Source: Amoebophrya sp. AT5.2
Taxonomy: Eukaryota; Sar; Dinophyceae; Syndiniales; Amoebophryaceae
Assembly: GCA_005223375.1 (NCBI GenBank)
Contig: RXOD01004430.1
Coordinates: forward strand, 1-22,442
DNA: 22,442 nt
Direction: 5' to 3'
Shown: positions 6,671-15,849 of the stretch, in pieces
Layout: the number at the start of each line of letters is the position of its first letter
Numbering within the stretch: the first letter of the stretch is position 1
Position numbers and translations under genes: made by a program
Notes under the pieces: model-generated
The model's database searches: none
What the model saw: only the letters and a program-made list of their open reading frames with translations
Told to the model about the DNA's origin: nothing

Positions 6671-9557
6671 TAACCGGCATTGGCTACCCCTACTTCCCGA
6701 AGATCAGTACCAACGCCATCACTCCCCCCGGCTCGAGTTGTACAAGTTGTAGTTGCTGACGGTGACGACTGCAAGTAGGACGCTCCGACACCTGAGGCAC
6801 GCACAGGTCCCGGTGAGAAGGGGTTCAGCTGCTTTTGTTTTTGCACACTGCTAGATCCGCCCGCCCGCCGGCGGCAGAACAGCGACTCCTGCGTACCCTC
6901 GTCGCTGTCGTCACCACTTCGCACGATTCCGTATTCTTCCGCTTTCGAAACGGAAGAGGAGCCCCTGCTGCTCCCCGACCAAGAGGTTCTTGAAATTCCG
7001 TACAGAAGCACCCCGAGTTGCGTCACGCCCACACCGAGAAGCTGCACGCCGTCCAGCTGCTCGTGAAAGAACAGCATTCCGGCGACGATAATCAGCACGT
7101 TATGGCACACGCCAAAGATGCACAATGTCAGCGCGCTCGTCAGTTGCAGCAGCCGCAGCTCCGCCAGAATCATTACCGTAATCGCCATCCCCAGGAGCGT
7201 CAGCGTCGCCATGATGCTAAAGGCGTGCTCGTCAGAGTACACTACTTGTTCAGTTTGATGCCCGGTGGAAATGACTACGCCACCGGTCCCAGCAGCAGCC
7301 GTCGCAGCCTCGACAAGATTCGGATTCCGTCGCCTTCCACCAACGTCAATCAGTTCGCCTCCTGGAGGCTGCAGCTGCGCAGCGACTGCACTGTGCTCGA
7401 AAAAGCAGGCGGCAAAGGCCTCGGGCTCGAAAACGACACTGAGGGCGATGAGCACTGCTGCTGTAATCGGTGAAGTGAATAACAGAACGTCGCCTACGTT
7501 CAACTCCGGGTAGTTGCTCGTCTCGCGTCCGTAGCTACGGTCCGTCGCCCCTTTCGGGTCTGGGGCTGGCCCGCGCAAAAGCCGCTGCATCATCGCCCAG
7601 CGGCTGCAGCCAAAAAGCTGTTAGATTTCCATTGATTTCTTTCCGCCCTCTCACTCCATCATCGTTTATTTCTAGAAACCACTTTCTTTTTACACTTGAA
7701 TTGTAGTACAGGTGCCGCCACTCCGAACGCCAGCCCAAGGTGCGATAAATGTGCGAAGGCCGTCACGTCCACCTCTTGTCCCGGCTCGGTCGCTCGCTGG
7801 CGGCACAGAAAGAGCCCGCCGAAGGAGCAAAGGAAGATCGCGACAAGCACGCCTCGGTTGTCCGTGAACTCAAGATCCAGAAAGCGGCAGACGAAAAACA
7901 TGTAGAGTGGCGTCAACGAATGCATCGTCGTCCGCACGACCAATGGCAAGAAGTAGAGCGACGAGTTCGAGGCGCCGATCTCCAAGCCCTGCAGGATGCC
8001 GATGCAGAAAATGTGTTCGCGGAAAAAGCGGGAAGCAAAAATCTCTTCGCTGCTCGAGGAGGCTTTGCCTGTTCGTGTTCCACGACCGACCACTTGATTT
8101 CCTAAAGGAGATGATGCTCGGGAAACATCTACCCGCGCCTCCCCAGCCGATGCACCATCAAAGAATATTTTTGTTGGACGTGATGGTGATTCAGGATCTG
8201 TCTCTGTCCTTATGATAATCTCTCCTGCTCCTGCGTCCCCTTCTGCCCGCCCTCCTCTCGTTTCCTCGTAGGCCGCAACCTGTGGTTGCAGTTTCATCAT
8301 CTCAGATCCACCGCCCGTGAGGAAACTACCTGCTCTACAGTGGGCAGTCCTGGCTGGTGGAGGTGACGGCGAAGATCCCACCGGAGACGCCGCCCGCCCG
8401 TCCACCATCGCCGCAATTTCTTCTTCCAACCCGAATTCCTCGTCCGGCGCCGCGCGGTCAGGCCGTATCCAGTTCTTGCCGTCCCTCCTGTCCCCATCCA
8501 TCTGTGGTGCCCAGCTACAACCACAACGTAGGCATTTCAATCGGCGCCAGAGGAGGCACAGCACACTGATCACGACGTTCGCCCAAGAAGATATGACGGG
8601 CTCTTCCGCCTCATTCAGTTTCAGGTGAGCGTCAAGAATGACCTGGATCACTTGGCAAGGGAATGGTGGGCGCGATAACCAAGAACGACGACGTTGTGGC
8701 AGTAGGGAATGAAAGATTCTAGCGGAGGACAGTCCTGCAGCTGCTGCTGCACTTGGTCTCGGATGTCATGGTATAAATGAATCGGGTTTATTCATGTAAG
8801 TAATAGAGGACCTAGTGACACCCGAGGTCAGCCTGCTCCTGCGGTGCGCGTGCGGGTTCTTTACACGCGCCCCCTTAGCGTCGCAGAGTCCGCTTCTTAG
8901 GCAACCACGTCAAGAAGCACTAACTTTTGAAATGCGCATAGGCATATAATAAGGCCAAGAGCGCTCAAAGTGAGCGCAAGAGTTTTTTTGACACACTTTG
9001 AAGCGATGCGGAAGAAACCGTCACAACATAGCTGACAAAAACAAAGGGAAAGGGAAGTGCGCGGGTGCCTCGTGTGCTGCCTCCGCTGGGCCACTGCTCA
9101 AGTGCTTTACTGAGCTCCGGTCTTCTTTTCGAAATTCCCCCGTACTTTCGTCCACCGCCGGTGTTGACGCAATGGCCATCTCCCCGGGCGGCCGGGAGGA
9201 AGAAGATGCTTCGTTCCTGGCACCAGATGGTGCGTGCGCGGCAGCACCCGAGGCTCCTCTTCCGTCGATTTCACGCGAAGTTCTTGTCGAAGCGCCTGTG
9301 TCCGCGCCGAGAGATGCCTCCGTCTGCAGATGAGGTTCCTTCTGCATCAGCCACTTGCTCTCCGATATCACATAGATCGCAAGCCCCCACCATGTCGTCA
9401 GGCAGAGCAAGACTTGTGCAACGATCGGAGTCATGATCAGATTCAGAGACACCGTGGTGAACGTGAATGATGTTTTCAGTGCTGTATTTGGGTTCCTTCT
9501 GCTTCGCGGTGCTGGCGGTACAAAAGTTGCTTTTTCAACGACTGAGCTTGAGATCAT
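6670..9557 (-). CDS. SLC35C2/triose-phosphate-translocator-type transporter
   Basis: This is a drug/metabolite-superfamily transporter of the TPT/SLC35 branch, probably moving nucleotide sugars or related phosphates across a Golgi or plastid-type membrane; the substrate is not readable. Exons on the minus strand: 9557-9025, 8565-7696, 7603-6670. Both introns (459 and 92 nt) are phase 2 and GT-AG, giving 778 aa. Helix 1 ends YVISESKWLM (near residue 70). A Ser/Ala-rich insertion follows, then HFPFPLFLSAM, which matches the family's FPLF entry into helix 2 and is completed across intron 1 by VLCLLWRRLK. After another long low-complexity loop come GLEIGASNSSLYFLPLVV and LEFTDNRGVLVAIFLCSFGG. Intron 2 falls inside GLAFGVAAPVLQFNRW, equivalent to the family's G-x14-RW helix. 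The last exon has AELRLLQLTSALTLCIFG and HEQLDGVQLLGVGVTQLG, then a disordered tail. The length, well over 300-400, is due to insertions. The long first intron may hide another exon. Confidence 0.78.
8566..9024 (-). other. 459-nt first intron of the transporter gene
   Basis: The donor is GTGACG next to the ATG TT of FLSAM; the acceptor GTGATCAG precedes TGTGCTG. It is the longest intron in the window and contains a frame open for 47 codons (8651-8791, minus strand) encoding YHDIRDQVQQQLQDCPPLE and following residues, which has no place in the transporter fold. An alternative acceptor (GATCCAG, near 8644) gives a phase mismatch with the first exon, which is why I prefer 8565. Confidence 0.5.
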
Positions 9558-10490
9558 ATTGATTCATACGCTATGCGCGCTGCGACGTAAAAGTCATCTC
9601 CTCACCCCCCGCCTCTACCAAGTGTAGTACCCAAAAAATCACTCCAGGTGGTCTAGGTCTGTCCACTTAAGTACTTTCAGTAGTAAAATCATCGTAACAG
9701 AATGGAAGCCGGCTCGTGCTCGAACGCGAAAAATAAGCGATGCAAGTGGCACGTAAAGTGAAGAAACCAAGAATAAAAATAAAATTTCTGCAGCTACTCC
9801 ACCAGCAGCTTGAAGATCAAGCTCAAGCAAGCTCCACTTCTTCGCCGCGGCGTTGCTCGTCGAATGAGATAAAAGAATTCTAGGTCTTCTTTCACGAAGA
9901 CGAAACAGCAATAAAGGCTTCGTTATCTACAAGACGAAAGTGTCTTGATCAGCACTTCCGTAAGATCAAATGAATGTCGAAAAATCGCATCACGTTTGAA
10001 GAACAGAACAACTGAACTTCCTTGACCTTGACGGCTGTGAAGTAGAACTCTTGATGTAACGACAGAAAAGTTTCGGTCGTTTTTTCGCACTATGAGGAAC
10101 AGCAGAAAGAATGTCATCAAATGAGTTTGAGTATGCATGTCCATATTGTCGCAAGCCCACAAGGCAGTATGTGATCCCGGCTCTGCGCTTCACATGTCGT
10201 CCTCTTCCTCACTGGCGCGACGAAAAGCGAAACCCCGTGTCAATGTTGAGCCAGCGCCACCGGTCAGCCAGCATGTTGAATTCGGTTACTGTCTACACTA
10301 GAGTTCCTTGGTTGCATGATGATGACGAGGATACCAAAACTACCAATCTGATCTCGATCAAGAGTGGAGAGTATTTTTTTATAAATGTCGACGAGCAGGA
10401 CCAGGAGGAGACAAGTCTGCGTCGATGCAAGTCGCACTTCTTTTTCCAGGTTTTTATCAACAAAAAATGGCACACGTGGCGGCGAACCTC
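9558..10490. other. 933-bp stretch with overlapping weak ORFs
   Basis: No gene is certain. On the minus strand, frames at 9639-9911 (no ATG at head) and 9923-10162 are open and partly hydrophobic. On the plus strand, the ORF starting at 10111 runs through the right half and is listed separately. A diverged copy of the TCGTCGAATGA repeat lies at 9857-9872. The sequence is more A/T-rich than the flanking genes, as expected for the 5' flank of the transporter gene. Confidence 0.35.
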
Positions 10491-10674
10491 TCACGAATCT
10501 ACCACCATGTCTGCGTCATCGTCTTGTCCGGCAAGCGGCTGTCCATGTGAACAACCGGCGGCGGGACGTGTGCTGCTATTTGACGGCAAAGTCGGCGCAT
10601 CCGTACTCTGCATCTGCTGCCCCGCGCCCCCATTGGCACCGCCTCGAAAGTGCTGCCCCTGTTGCTCATTATAG
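10111..10674 (+). CDS. hypothetical 187-aa ORF overlapping a minus-strand gene
   Basis: An ATG-to-TAG frame of 187 codons begins MSSNEFEYACPYCRKPTRQY, with a CPYC pair that could bind metal. A middle part (VDEQDQEETSLRRCKSHFFF) is polar. The first 127 codons lie outside any confident gene. The last 60 are antisense to the C-terminal exon of the minus-strand gene at 10491-11854 and give Cys/Pro-rich sequence typical of a shadow frame. If real, the gene is probably spliced or ends before 10491. The minus strand is also open at 10264-10494, weakening the case. Confidence 0.3.
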   Translation: MSSNEFEYACPYCRKPTRQYVIPALRFTCRPLPHWRDEKRNPVSMLSQRHRSASMLNSVTVYTRVPWLHDDDEDTKTTNLISIKSGEYFFINVDEQDQEETSLRRCKSHFFFQVFINKKWHTWRRTSHESTTMSASSSCPASGCPCEQPAAGRVLLFDGKVGASVLCICCPAPPLAPPRKCCPCCSL

Positions 10675-11854
10675 AGGATGATGGCCAGGCCCGGCGGCGC
10701 TCCGCCCCCCGCACCCCCATTTCCGAGTTGGATGCCGTTTGCGGCGGCGTGCGGTTGAAATACCGCGGGCAACCCGAACACCTCATTACTGCCGCGCAAA
10801 TGCACGTGCGAAATCGATGGCTCGAACGACACGCAACCTGTTGAACATCCATCGAAACATCAAAACAACTTTTGAGAAGACGTATGCGGTAAATCATCTT
10901 CAATCACCGGCATCAATCATCGAGTCGAACGTAGTCGCAGTGGTACCTCCTGGTACTGGTACTAGTGATACGATGATAGAAGATCCTTTCGAAAATATGA
11001 ATATCTGCTGCAACAGCTCTTGGTAAAATCATTGACATTGTAGTACGTGGTATGTCCACTGGCCGCTGCTGCGTGCGCGCGATTTCCTCCCTTGTTTGGT
11101 AGGGTATGATTGCGTACTCATGGTAGGGTGCGGTTGGCGCCATCGGTGCCGCAAGGGGTCTCGGAATCCGCATGCCGATTTGTTCAGATCCTACTTGCTC
11201 GTCCTCTGCTGCATCGACACTGATCATGTCGGATCCTCTAGGCACACCCGACGAAGACGAAGCGGCTGTCAGCGACGTGCCGGTGCCGCCGTGCATGAAG
11301 GCGCCATCCGCAGCTGCATCCTTGCCCGGAAACGGTACGCTGACGCTTGCTAGGTCGTGGCCCGACTCAAGTGGGTGCGCGTGACGCCCCCGATCACCAG
11401 CGGCAGAGTTTGATGAGCCCGCTCCATATGGGCCTATCGCGTAGCTACGCGCGTGACTGATCGATGCTGGGCCATATGCGTACCCGCCAGCGGGAGCGTC
11501 GGCTGGTTCCGGCGGGCCTCGTCCGATACTGCCCGAACTGGCACTAGGTGGCGCTGCCGAAGATCTTGACAGTTGGAAATGCGGGGGCTGGTCGTGGCTG
11601 TAGTTACAGGGGTCCATTTTCCGCATCTTCGTGGCTAACTCGTGCTCTATCTCGTGATCGCTCACGGGACGGGAGCGCTTCGCCAGGTAAACGGAGCCCC
11701 AGGCAAAGAGCTGCGGATTTGCGTTTGTATTTTCTGTGCTGCTGTCTGCAGCTGCACCGGCTGCAAGTGAGTGACGCTGGCTCGGCGCCGGCGGACCATG
11801 CTGTTCATTGACGTGGCCAACTTGTCCACCACGCGCGCGTTCGCTGTTTGCCAT
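10491..11854 (-). CDS. disordered Gly/Ala/Ser-rich protein, two exons
   Basis: Exons on the minus strand are 11854-11047 and 10837-10491, separated by a 209-nt GTACTA...CAACAG intron in phase 1 (CCAC joined to GTTGC restores an Arg codon). The product is 384 aa. It starts MANSERARGGQVGHVNEQHG, has a short basic segment (YLAKRSRPVSDHEIEHELAT, near 57-76), and is otherwise low complexity: Tyr/Gly/Pro patches such as GGYAYGPASISHARSYAIGP, a later MIRIPRPLAAPMAPTAP-like stretch, and a Gly/Gln-rich C-terminal exon ending DDDADMVVDS. No globular domain, signal peptide or membrane span is visible. Composition resembles scaffolding or RNA-granule proteins, but no function can be assigned. The frame is unambiguous over more than 380 codons with consistent GC-rich third positions. 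Confidence 0.72.
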
Positions 11855-12313
11855 CTTTACGAGCAGCTGTAGTATTTACTGCGGTCTTCAAACGTTGCGA
11901 GTCAACATCATCTACTGCTTCTGGTGCTACATGATCATGCACGGCGATGGTAATGGTCTTCCTCTTCCATTCCTTTTCATGATCTTACTGCGATTGATAA
12001 TACAATGGCGCAACTTCTTCTTCTTCGAATCAATGTCCTCGCTAAGCGGTGCTTGTGATGTCTCGCATTTGCAAAATGAAAATCAAGAACCTCATGTGCG
12101 CGCAAGGCATTGCGTGCTGATTTTTTCCGCCGGAGCCGGTCTTCCCCTTCTAGGACGAAAATGCGATCTTGATCGTGGTGTTGCAGTACTACACGCTCTG
12201 ACGCGCGAGCGCACGTTAAAGTGCCAAAAATCCTGCTGTTTCAAAGGAAAAGCCTTGATTTTGAGAACGTAGACTGGAGCTTCTTGTTGCCGTGATTGTT
12301 TCAATTTGCTCCA
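11855..12313. other. 459-bp intergenic stretch
   Basis: This is the 5' flank of the gene at 10491-11854 and the 3' flank of the gene at 12314-12823, both minus strand. A plus-strand ORF at 12033-12272 is listed separately. A minus frame (12092-12304) is also open, encoding KIKAFPLKQQDFWHF and a basic tail. TTCTTCTTCTTCG near 12015-12027 is a simple triplet run. No terminator or RNA gene is recognisable. Confidence 0.35.
12033..12272 (+). CDS. possible 79-aa plus-strand ORF
   Basis: The frame from ATG at 12033 to TAG at 12272 encodes 79 residues with seven Cys, including SGACDVSHL and LKCQKSCCF. A longer in-frame extension to 11808 would overlap the start of the minus-strand gene. No domain is recognised. 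Both strands are open here, so this is only a candidate. Confidence 0.2.
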   Translation: MSSLSGACDVSHLQNENQEPHVRARHCVLIFSAGAGLPLLGRKCDLDRGVAVLHALTRERTLKCQKSCCFKGKALILRT

Positions 12314-12823
12314 TCACTCAGGTTCAGCCACTGCTTCTGGTTTTGTGAACGGGTAGTGTAGCTGGTGGCACTCCAGCGGCTCATCCATGGCGATGGCTGC
12401 AGCCCCCAAATAAGTCGCCGAAACGGCTTCAGTGCAGCCCTGTAGAGGACGATCACTACAGTCGCCATTGAGTACAGCCATGCTGCCCAGGAGAAACACA
12501 ATCAATGCCAATGCATCGTGCTCGCGGCCTGATCGGTATTTCTCCAAAGGCTCGCGCGCCGCCAGGGCCAGCGATGTCGACACAACATTTTTTCCCGCGG
12601 GTGCAGCCAGGCGCGACTGATCTCCGAGAGTTCCGCTTTTCCTTGCCACGATACAAAAATCTGAGTCTGCGCGGATCCCGCAAGCGACTTCGACTAAACA
12701 GAAGTACGGCCACTTTGCTTGTCGACAGTGCTCTCCCTGCTCTTCCGTGTGTAGATAGCGATCGCGACCGCGGAAGCGACCCCCTCTCCGGGGATTGTTG
12801 AGTGCGACCACGAAGCACGGCAT
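12314..12823 (-). CDS. 169-aa protein of unknown function
   Basis: The frame runs from ATG at 12823 to TGA at 12314. The start is 13 bases behind an excellent acceptor (CATCCTTCTCATTGCAG, minus strand), so the transcript may begin by trans-splicing there. The N-terminal third is basic (NPRRGGRFRGRDRYLH). The middle has WPYFCLVEVACGI. A moderately hydrophobic segment, DALALIVFLLGSMAVL, lies at about 103-118, followed by an acidic C-terminus with ECHQLHYPF. Cys residues are scattered. No family is recognised. A second minus frame (12301-12501) gives a better membrane-like segment (YSMATVVIVLYRAAL), so a splice into that frame cannot be ruled out. The stop of the glycosyltransferase model is 97 bases upstream. 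Confidence 0.5.
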   Translation of the reverse strand: MPCFVVALNNPRRGGRFRGRDRYLHTEEQGEHCRQAKWPYFCLVEVACGIRADSDFCIVARKSGTLGDQSRLAAPAGKNVVSTSLALAAREPLEKYRSGREHDALALIVFLLGSMAVLNGDCSDRPLQGCTEAVSATYLGAAAIAMDEPLECHQLHYPFTKPEAVAEPE

Positions 12824-12919
12824 TCCCTGCTGCTGGCTGCAATGAGAAGGATGGAGCTCCTCGAGTCGGAGTTTTCCGTTCTGTTCGTCCTGCTTGTTCC
12901 TGCTGATGTGCGGCTTGAA

Positions 12920-14385
12920 TCAATGCCAATCATGCCTGTCCAGGCCCAGGTGGAGGAGCAACTGCTGGCACCGCTCGTCGCAAATTGATTTTGATTCGTT
13001 ACCGTTCTCGCGGTTCTCGAGGCTTGTCTCTGAGACCTGCTTGTGAGCGAAACCGCCCTCCTCCATCATATCCGAGCCCAGCGGTCGCGCACTCGCTTCG
13101 TATAGGATTCCGCCGTCCTCCCAATCCCAAAACCTCTTCACGTGATTTTCATCGGCGGCGGCCATCGTTTCGATGTTACCGGGCATGACTGCTTCAGGTA
13201 CTTGTACAGACAGGGGTTTAGTTCTGCGTATTTCTCTTCCCGCAGCAGATTTATGTTCCCGCCGTACATGTGAATCGCCATCGCTTTCTTAGTGGGAACA
13301 ACGTCGTCCAGCGTCGCGCAGTCCAAAGACGGGTGCGTCAGGTTCTTGTTGAACAGGAACAGCGCTCCGCCGGGGTCGTTTCGGAGCGGTACGCCGTTCA
13401 CGGAGGCTCCCATTTTCAGTTTCGCCTGGTACGCGACCCAGGTGCGCGTAATCAGCCCCGGTCCTAGGTGCGCGAAGAACCTCGTGTTCCTTTTGTACTC
13501 CTCGATCCGCGCGATCCAGTCGTCGTACGCCAAATCCAGGAAGAGGGAGTCACGCGGCAGCCGCAGCACCGCATTGTTCAGCCGGTGCGCCGAGGTCGGG
13601 TCGTGCCCCTGCAGCGAGATGCCGTTTTTCAGGTAGGCGATCTTCGGGTCCAGCACCGCGATGTCCACGTCCAGGTACAGGCCGCCGTACACCGACAACA
13701 AGTAGTAACGCGCGAAATTGGTCACCACGCGCAGCGACAGCGACCAGAGCTCGGCAGAATTGTTCCGCGCGTGGTACCACTCGCCGAACTTCGACTTACC
13801 CTCGCGGTCGATGTGCAGGTTCCGCACCGCGACGTTCTTGTACCCCCCAACCGTGAAAGCCTGCGTCTCGGCGCACGAAACCGAATCCGGCTGGAAGTTC
13901 CACAAAATTACGCCACCTGCGTGATCGTCCATCTTCTTCTCATCTGCTGCACCCGCCCCCGCGGCAGCTGTCGGCTTTGACTTCCCTCGTTCTTGTCCAT
14001 ACGCGAAGTTTGTGAGCATGCTTTCCATCGGACAAAGGTAGCCCTTGTCGAGCTTCTTGATGCAGTTCTTTTTCTTGCTGGAGAAGATGAGATGGATCGG
14101 GTCCGCTTTTGTCTCTTGGAACGGAGAAGCGGAATCGTCCGACTGCACCCCCTTGCCGAGGGTGGCTGCGTACAGGATGGCGGTGTATTTGTGGTTGGCG
14201 ACTGGTTGACGCCCCGGCTCGAAACCGAGCAAAGTGTTCATGACCGGCAACTCGAGAAGGAGCATGCTGACGCCGGCGATGTTCGCGACGAAAAAGAAAC
14301 AAAAGACGGCGAGGCCGCATCTTGTTACCCGGTTGTTGATGCAAAGAGTCTGGTGCGTAGTATCCATCATGGCGGGCACAATCAT
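12920..14385 (-). CDS. type II membrane DXD glycosyltransferase
   Basis: This is a sugar transferase of the DXD-containing (Och1/capsular-type, Gly_transf_sug) group, expected in the Golgi lumen. It adds a sugar from a nucleotide donor with a divalent metal; donor and acceptor are unknown. A single hydrophobic anchor (LAVFCFFFVANIAGVSML) lies near residues 25-45 behind a short N-terminus. The core contains ELWSLSLRVVTNFARYYLLS and YGGLYLDVDIAVLDP near 220-255 (DVD being the metal-binding motif), then LGPGLITRTW and DPGGALFLFN. The first exon is 14385-13180. The frame would end at 13138, but a strongly coding frame (FWDWEDGGILYEASARPL) continues to 12920 two bases out of phase. A 44-nt GTAACA...GTGAAG intron (13179-13136) joins them cleanly, giving 473 aa. 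That intron lacks a pyrimidine tract, so an end at 13138 (415 aa) remains possible. Start could also be 14370 or 14367. Confidence 0.8.
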
Positions 14386-14635
14386 GAAGATCGTAAAACC
14401 GCGAGGCGGTCAACGCGGACCCCACCTCGAGCAAGCGGCCGATGTGCCGTCTAGTGAGAGTGACGGTGAGGACGAAGATCACACAAGTGGTGGAAAGCGG
14501 AGTCTCATGTTCACTATCGCCTTCACCTTCTCTTCTCTGCTCGTCGTGGTCGACACAATGTGTACTTACTATGCAGCTCTTCCTTTTTTACTTTTTACCT
14601 CGGACGTTTATCATCGCGCGCACTCAACATCGTAA
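14384..14635 (+). CDS. hypothetical 83-aa protein with acidic patch and membrane span
   Basis: The ATG at 14384 opens an 83-codon frame (or 88 from 14369). It encodes a basic start (MKIVKPRGGQRGPH), an acidic serine patch typical of a casein-kinase-type site (VPSSESDGEDEDH), and a long hydrophobic segment from SLMFTIAFTFSSLLVVVDTM to LPFLLFTSD. This order looks like the N-terminus of a multi-span membrane protein, and two other plus frames stay open to about 14800, so further exons are possible. The start overlaps the start of the minus-strand glycosyltransferase head to head, which counts against one of the two ATG choices. No family is recognised. Confidence 0.4.
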   Translation: MKIVKPRGGQRGPHLEQAADVPSSESDGEDEDHTSGGKRSLMFTIAFTFSSLLVVVDTMCTYYAALPFLLFTSDVYHRAHSTS

Positions 14636-15226
14636 CTATAAAATTTCTATCTCCGCTCTTGGCATTCGCATTGGTCACACTTTGTTGGACAACCTCGTCA
14701 TTGATTCGCGCCGCACCTCCACCGGTCAAGATGAACATTTCTGCGACTACGTCCTGTGGTTTCCGCTTCCTCAAGAACATGGTCACGTAGAGTCACTGCG
14801 ATGCCCGAAACGAGCATGACCGCAGTGCATTTCATTACTTTCTCTGTCCACCTCTGCGTATGCACAAGCTCTGCCGACCGTTCGGGAAACCGTCATCGAA
14901 CGAATGATAATGAATCCAAATCCAAAACGCCGCCCGCTAGTTCGGTCGCGGTTGAGGTCGTCGTCGAATGATATAAGATTCTGTCGCATGATTAAATACT
15001 TTGAACTGGAACTACGAATCGTCGAATGATATAAGCTAGTGTGGCAGCTTTCCCGAAACGATTATGAAGAACAAGTGCGCGGAGCAGTGGCAGACTGAAG
15101 CAGGACTAAACAGGTAAGGCTGATATTTCTCTCTGGTCGGTCGGCTACAGCTGTTCATTGGATAAACGAAAAGCGACTTCCGGAAAAGAAAAAAACGAAT
15201 GGCGATGGAGTATCTCTTCGGCGTGC
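14636..15226. other. 591-bp stretch holding a tandem repeat, no confident gene
   Basis: Several short frames are open on both strands (for example plus 14756-14971 and minus 14595-14786) but none is convincing. The stretch contains the 17-bp direct repeat described separately and lies between the 3' end of the Cys-rich gene and the 5' region of the glycosyltransferase, both on the minus strand. Confidence 0.35.
14961..15035. repeat. 17-bp direct repeat, 58-bp period
   Basis: TCGTCGAATGATATAAG occurs at 14961-14977 and again, identical, at 15019-15035. A diverged copy (TCGTCGAATGAGATAA) lies at 9857-9872, and the 12-mer ATGAGATAAAAG is shared by 9864-9875 and 3563-3574. The copies are outside the confident coding regions. 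The role is unknown; see findings. Confidence 0.7.
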
Positions 15227-15849
15227 TCACGCCACCGAGCACATCTTGCAGCAATCGCCCTCTTCGTAGGTTTCTTTCGTTCCCATGGGGCAGTTCAGGG
15301 GCGGGCAGTAAATCGGAACCGGGTCGGAGCACGACGGCGGCGCGTTCGGGTGCGTCGGCGCGCCCTTGGCCAACTCTGGAGTCTTTCCCGGGATGACCAC
15401 CTGACGCGGAAGTGGGCACGATGAATTTAGTTTTTTTCTAACAAGAACAACAAATAACGGGTTAGTTTAGTTCAGGTTAATGTGGCGACGCCAATAATGA
15501 AGTTGCAACACTATTTCTACACACAGGCACGCGACGGGATCCGGCTGTGACAAATAAGTCCCGTCTTTCGCCGCACCGTCACCACAACCGCGAGAACACA
15601 TCACTCTCTCAGTCTCAACCGAAACAAAATGAAAGACTACTTTCTTACATCTCAAGAACTCACCTTATCTCCCGCGAAGCAGACCGGGCAGCATGTTCCG
15701 GCGTCCTGGGCGCTCTTGAATTCGAAGGGCGCTGGGCACGAGAGACTGCCGCACTGGATACCCTCACAGGCCGGAAGTACAGGGGCAGCAGGCTGAAACA
15801 TCTGCCCAGATGCCACGGAGGCGGCCAACGAAAGGAGCAACACGCGCAT
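15227..15849 (-). CDS. secreted Cys-rich protein with VWC-like CC motifs
   Basis: Exons on the minus strand: 15849-15664, 15607-15521, 15400-15227. Introns (56 and 120 nt) start GTGAGT and GTAGAA, end in AG, and are all phase 0; the second has a CTAAC branch-like sequence. The product is 148 aa. MRVLLLSLAASVASG is a clear signal peptide. The first module ends DAGTCCPVCFAG, the middle exon has MCSRGCGDG and VACLC, and the last module has CPPLNCPMGTKETYEEGDCC followed by KMC. The C-x-x-x-x-C, then CC-x-x-C spacing resembles von Willebrand C-type or chordin-like domains, which bind other extracellular proteins. The middle exon is less certain because it has few constraints, but it keeps phase and adds cysteines. 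The mature protein would be secreted or displayed at the cell surface. Confidence 0.72.

Noticed and set aside
15207..15400. Plus-strand ORF in the last exon of the Cys-rich gene
   Set aside because: The minus frame gives paired Cys motifs and continues a signal-peptide-bearing gene; the plus frame is Arg/Ser-rich with no features.
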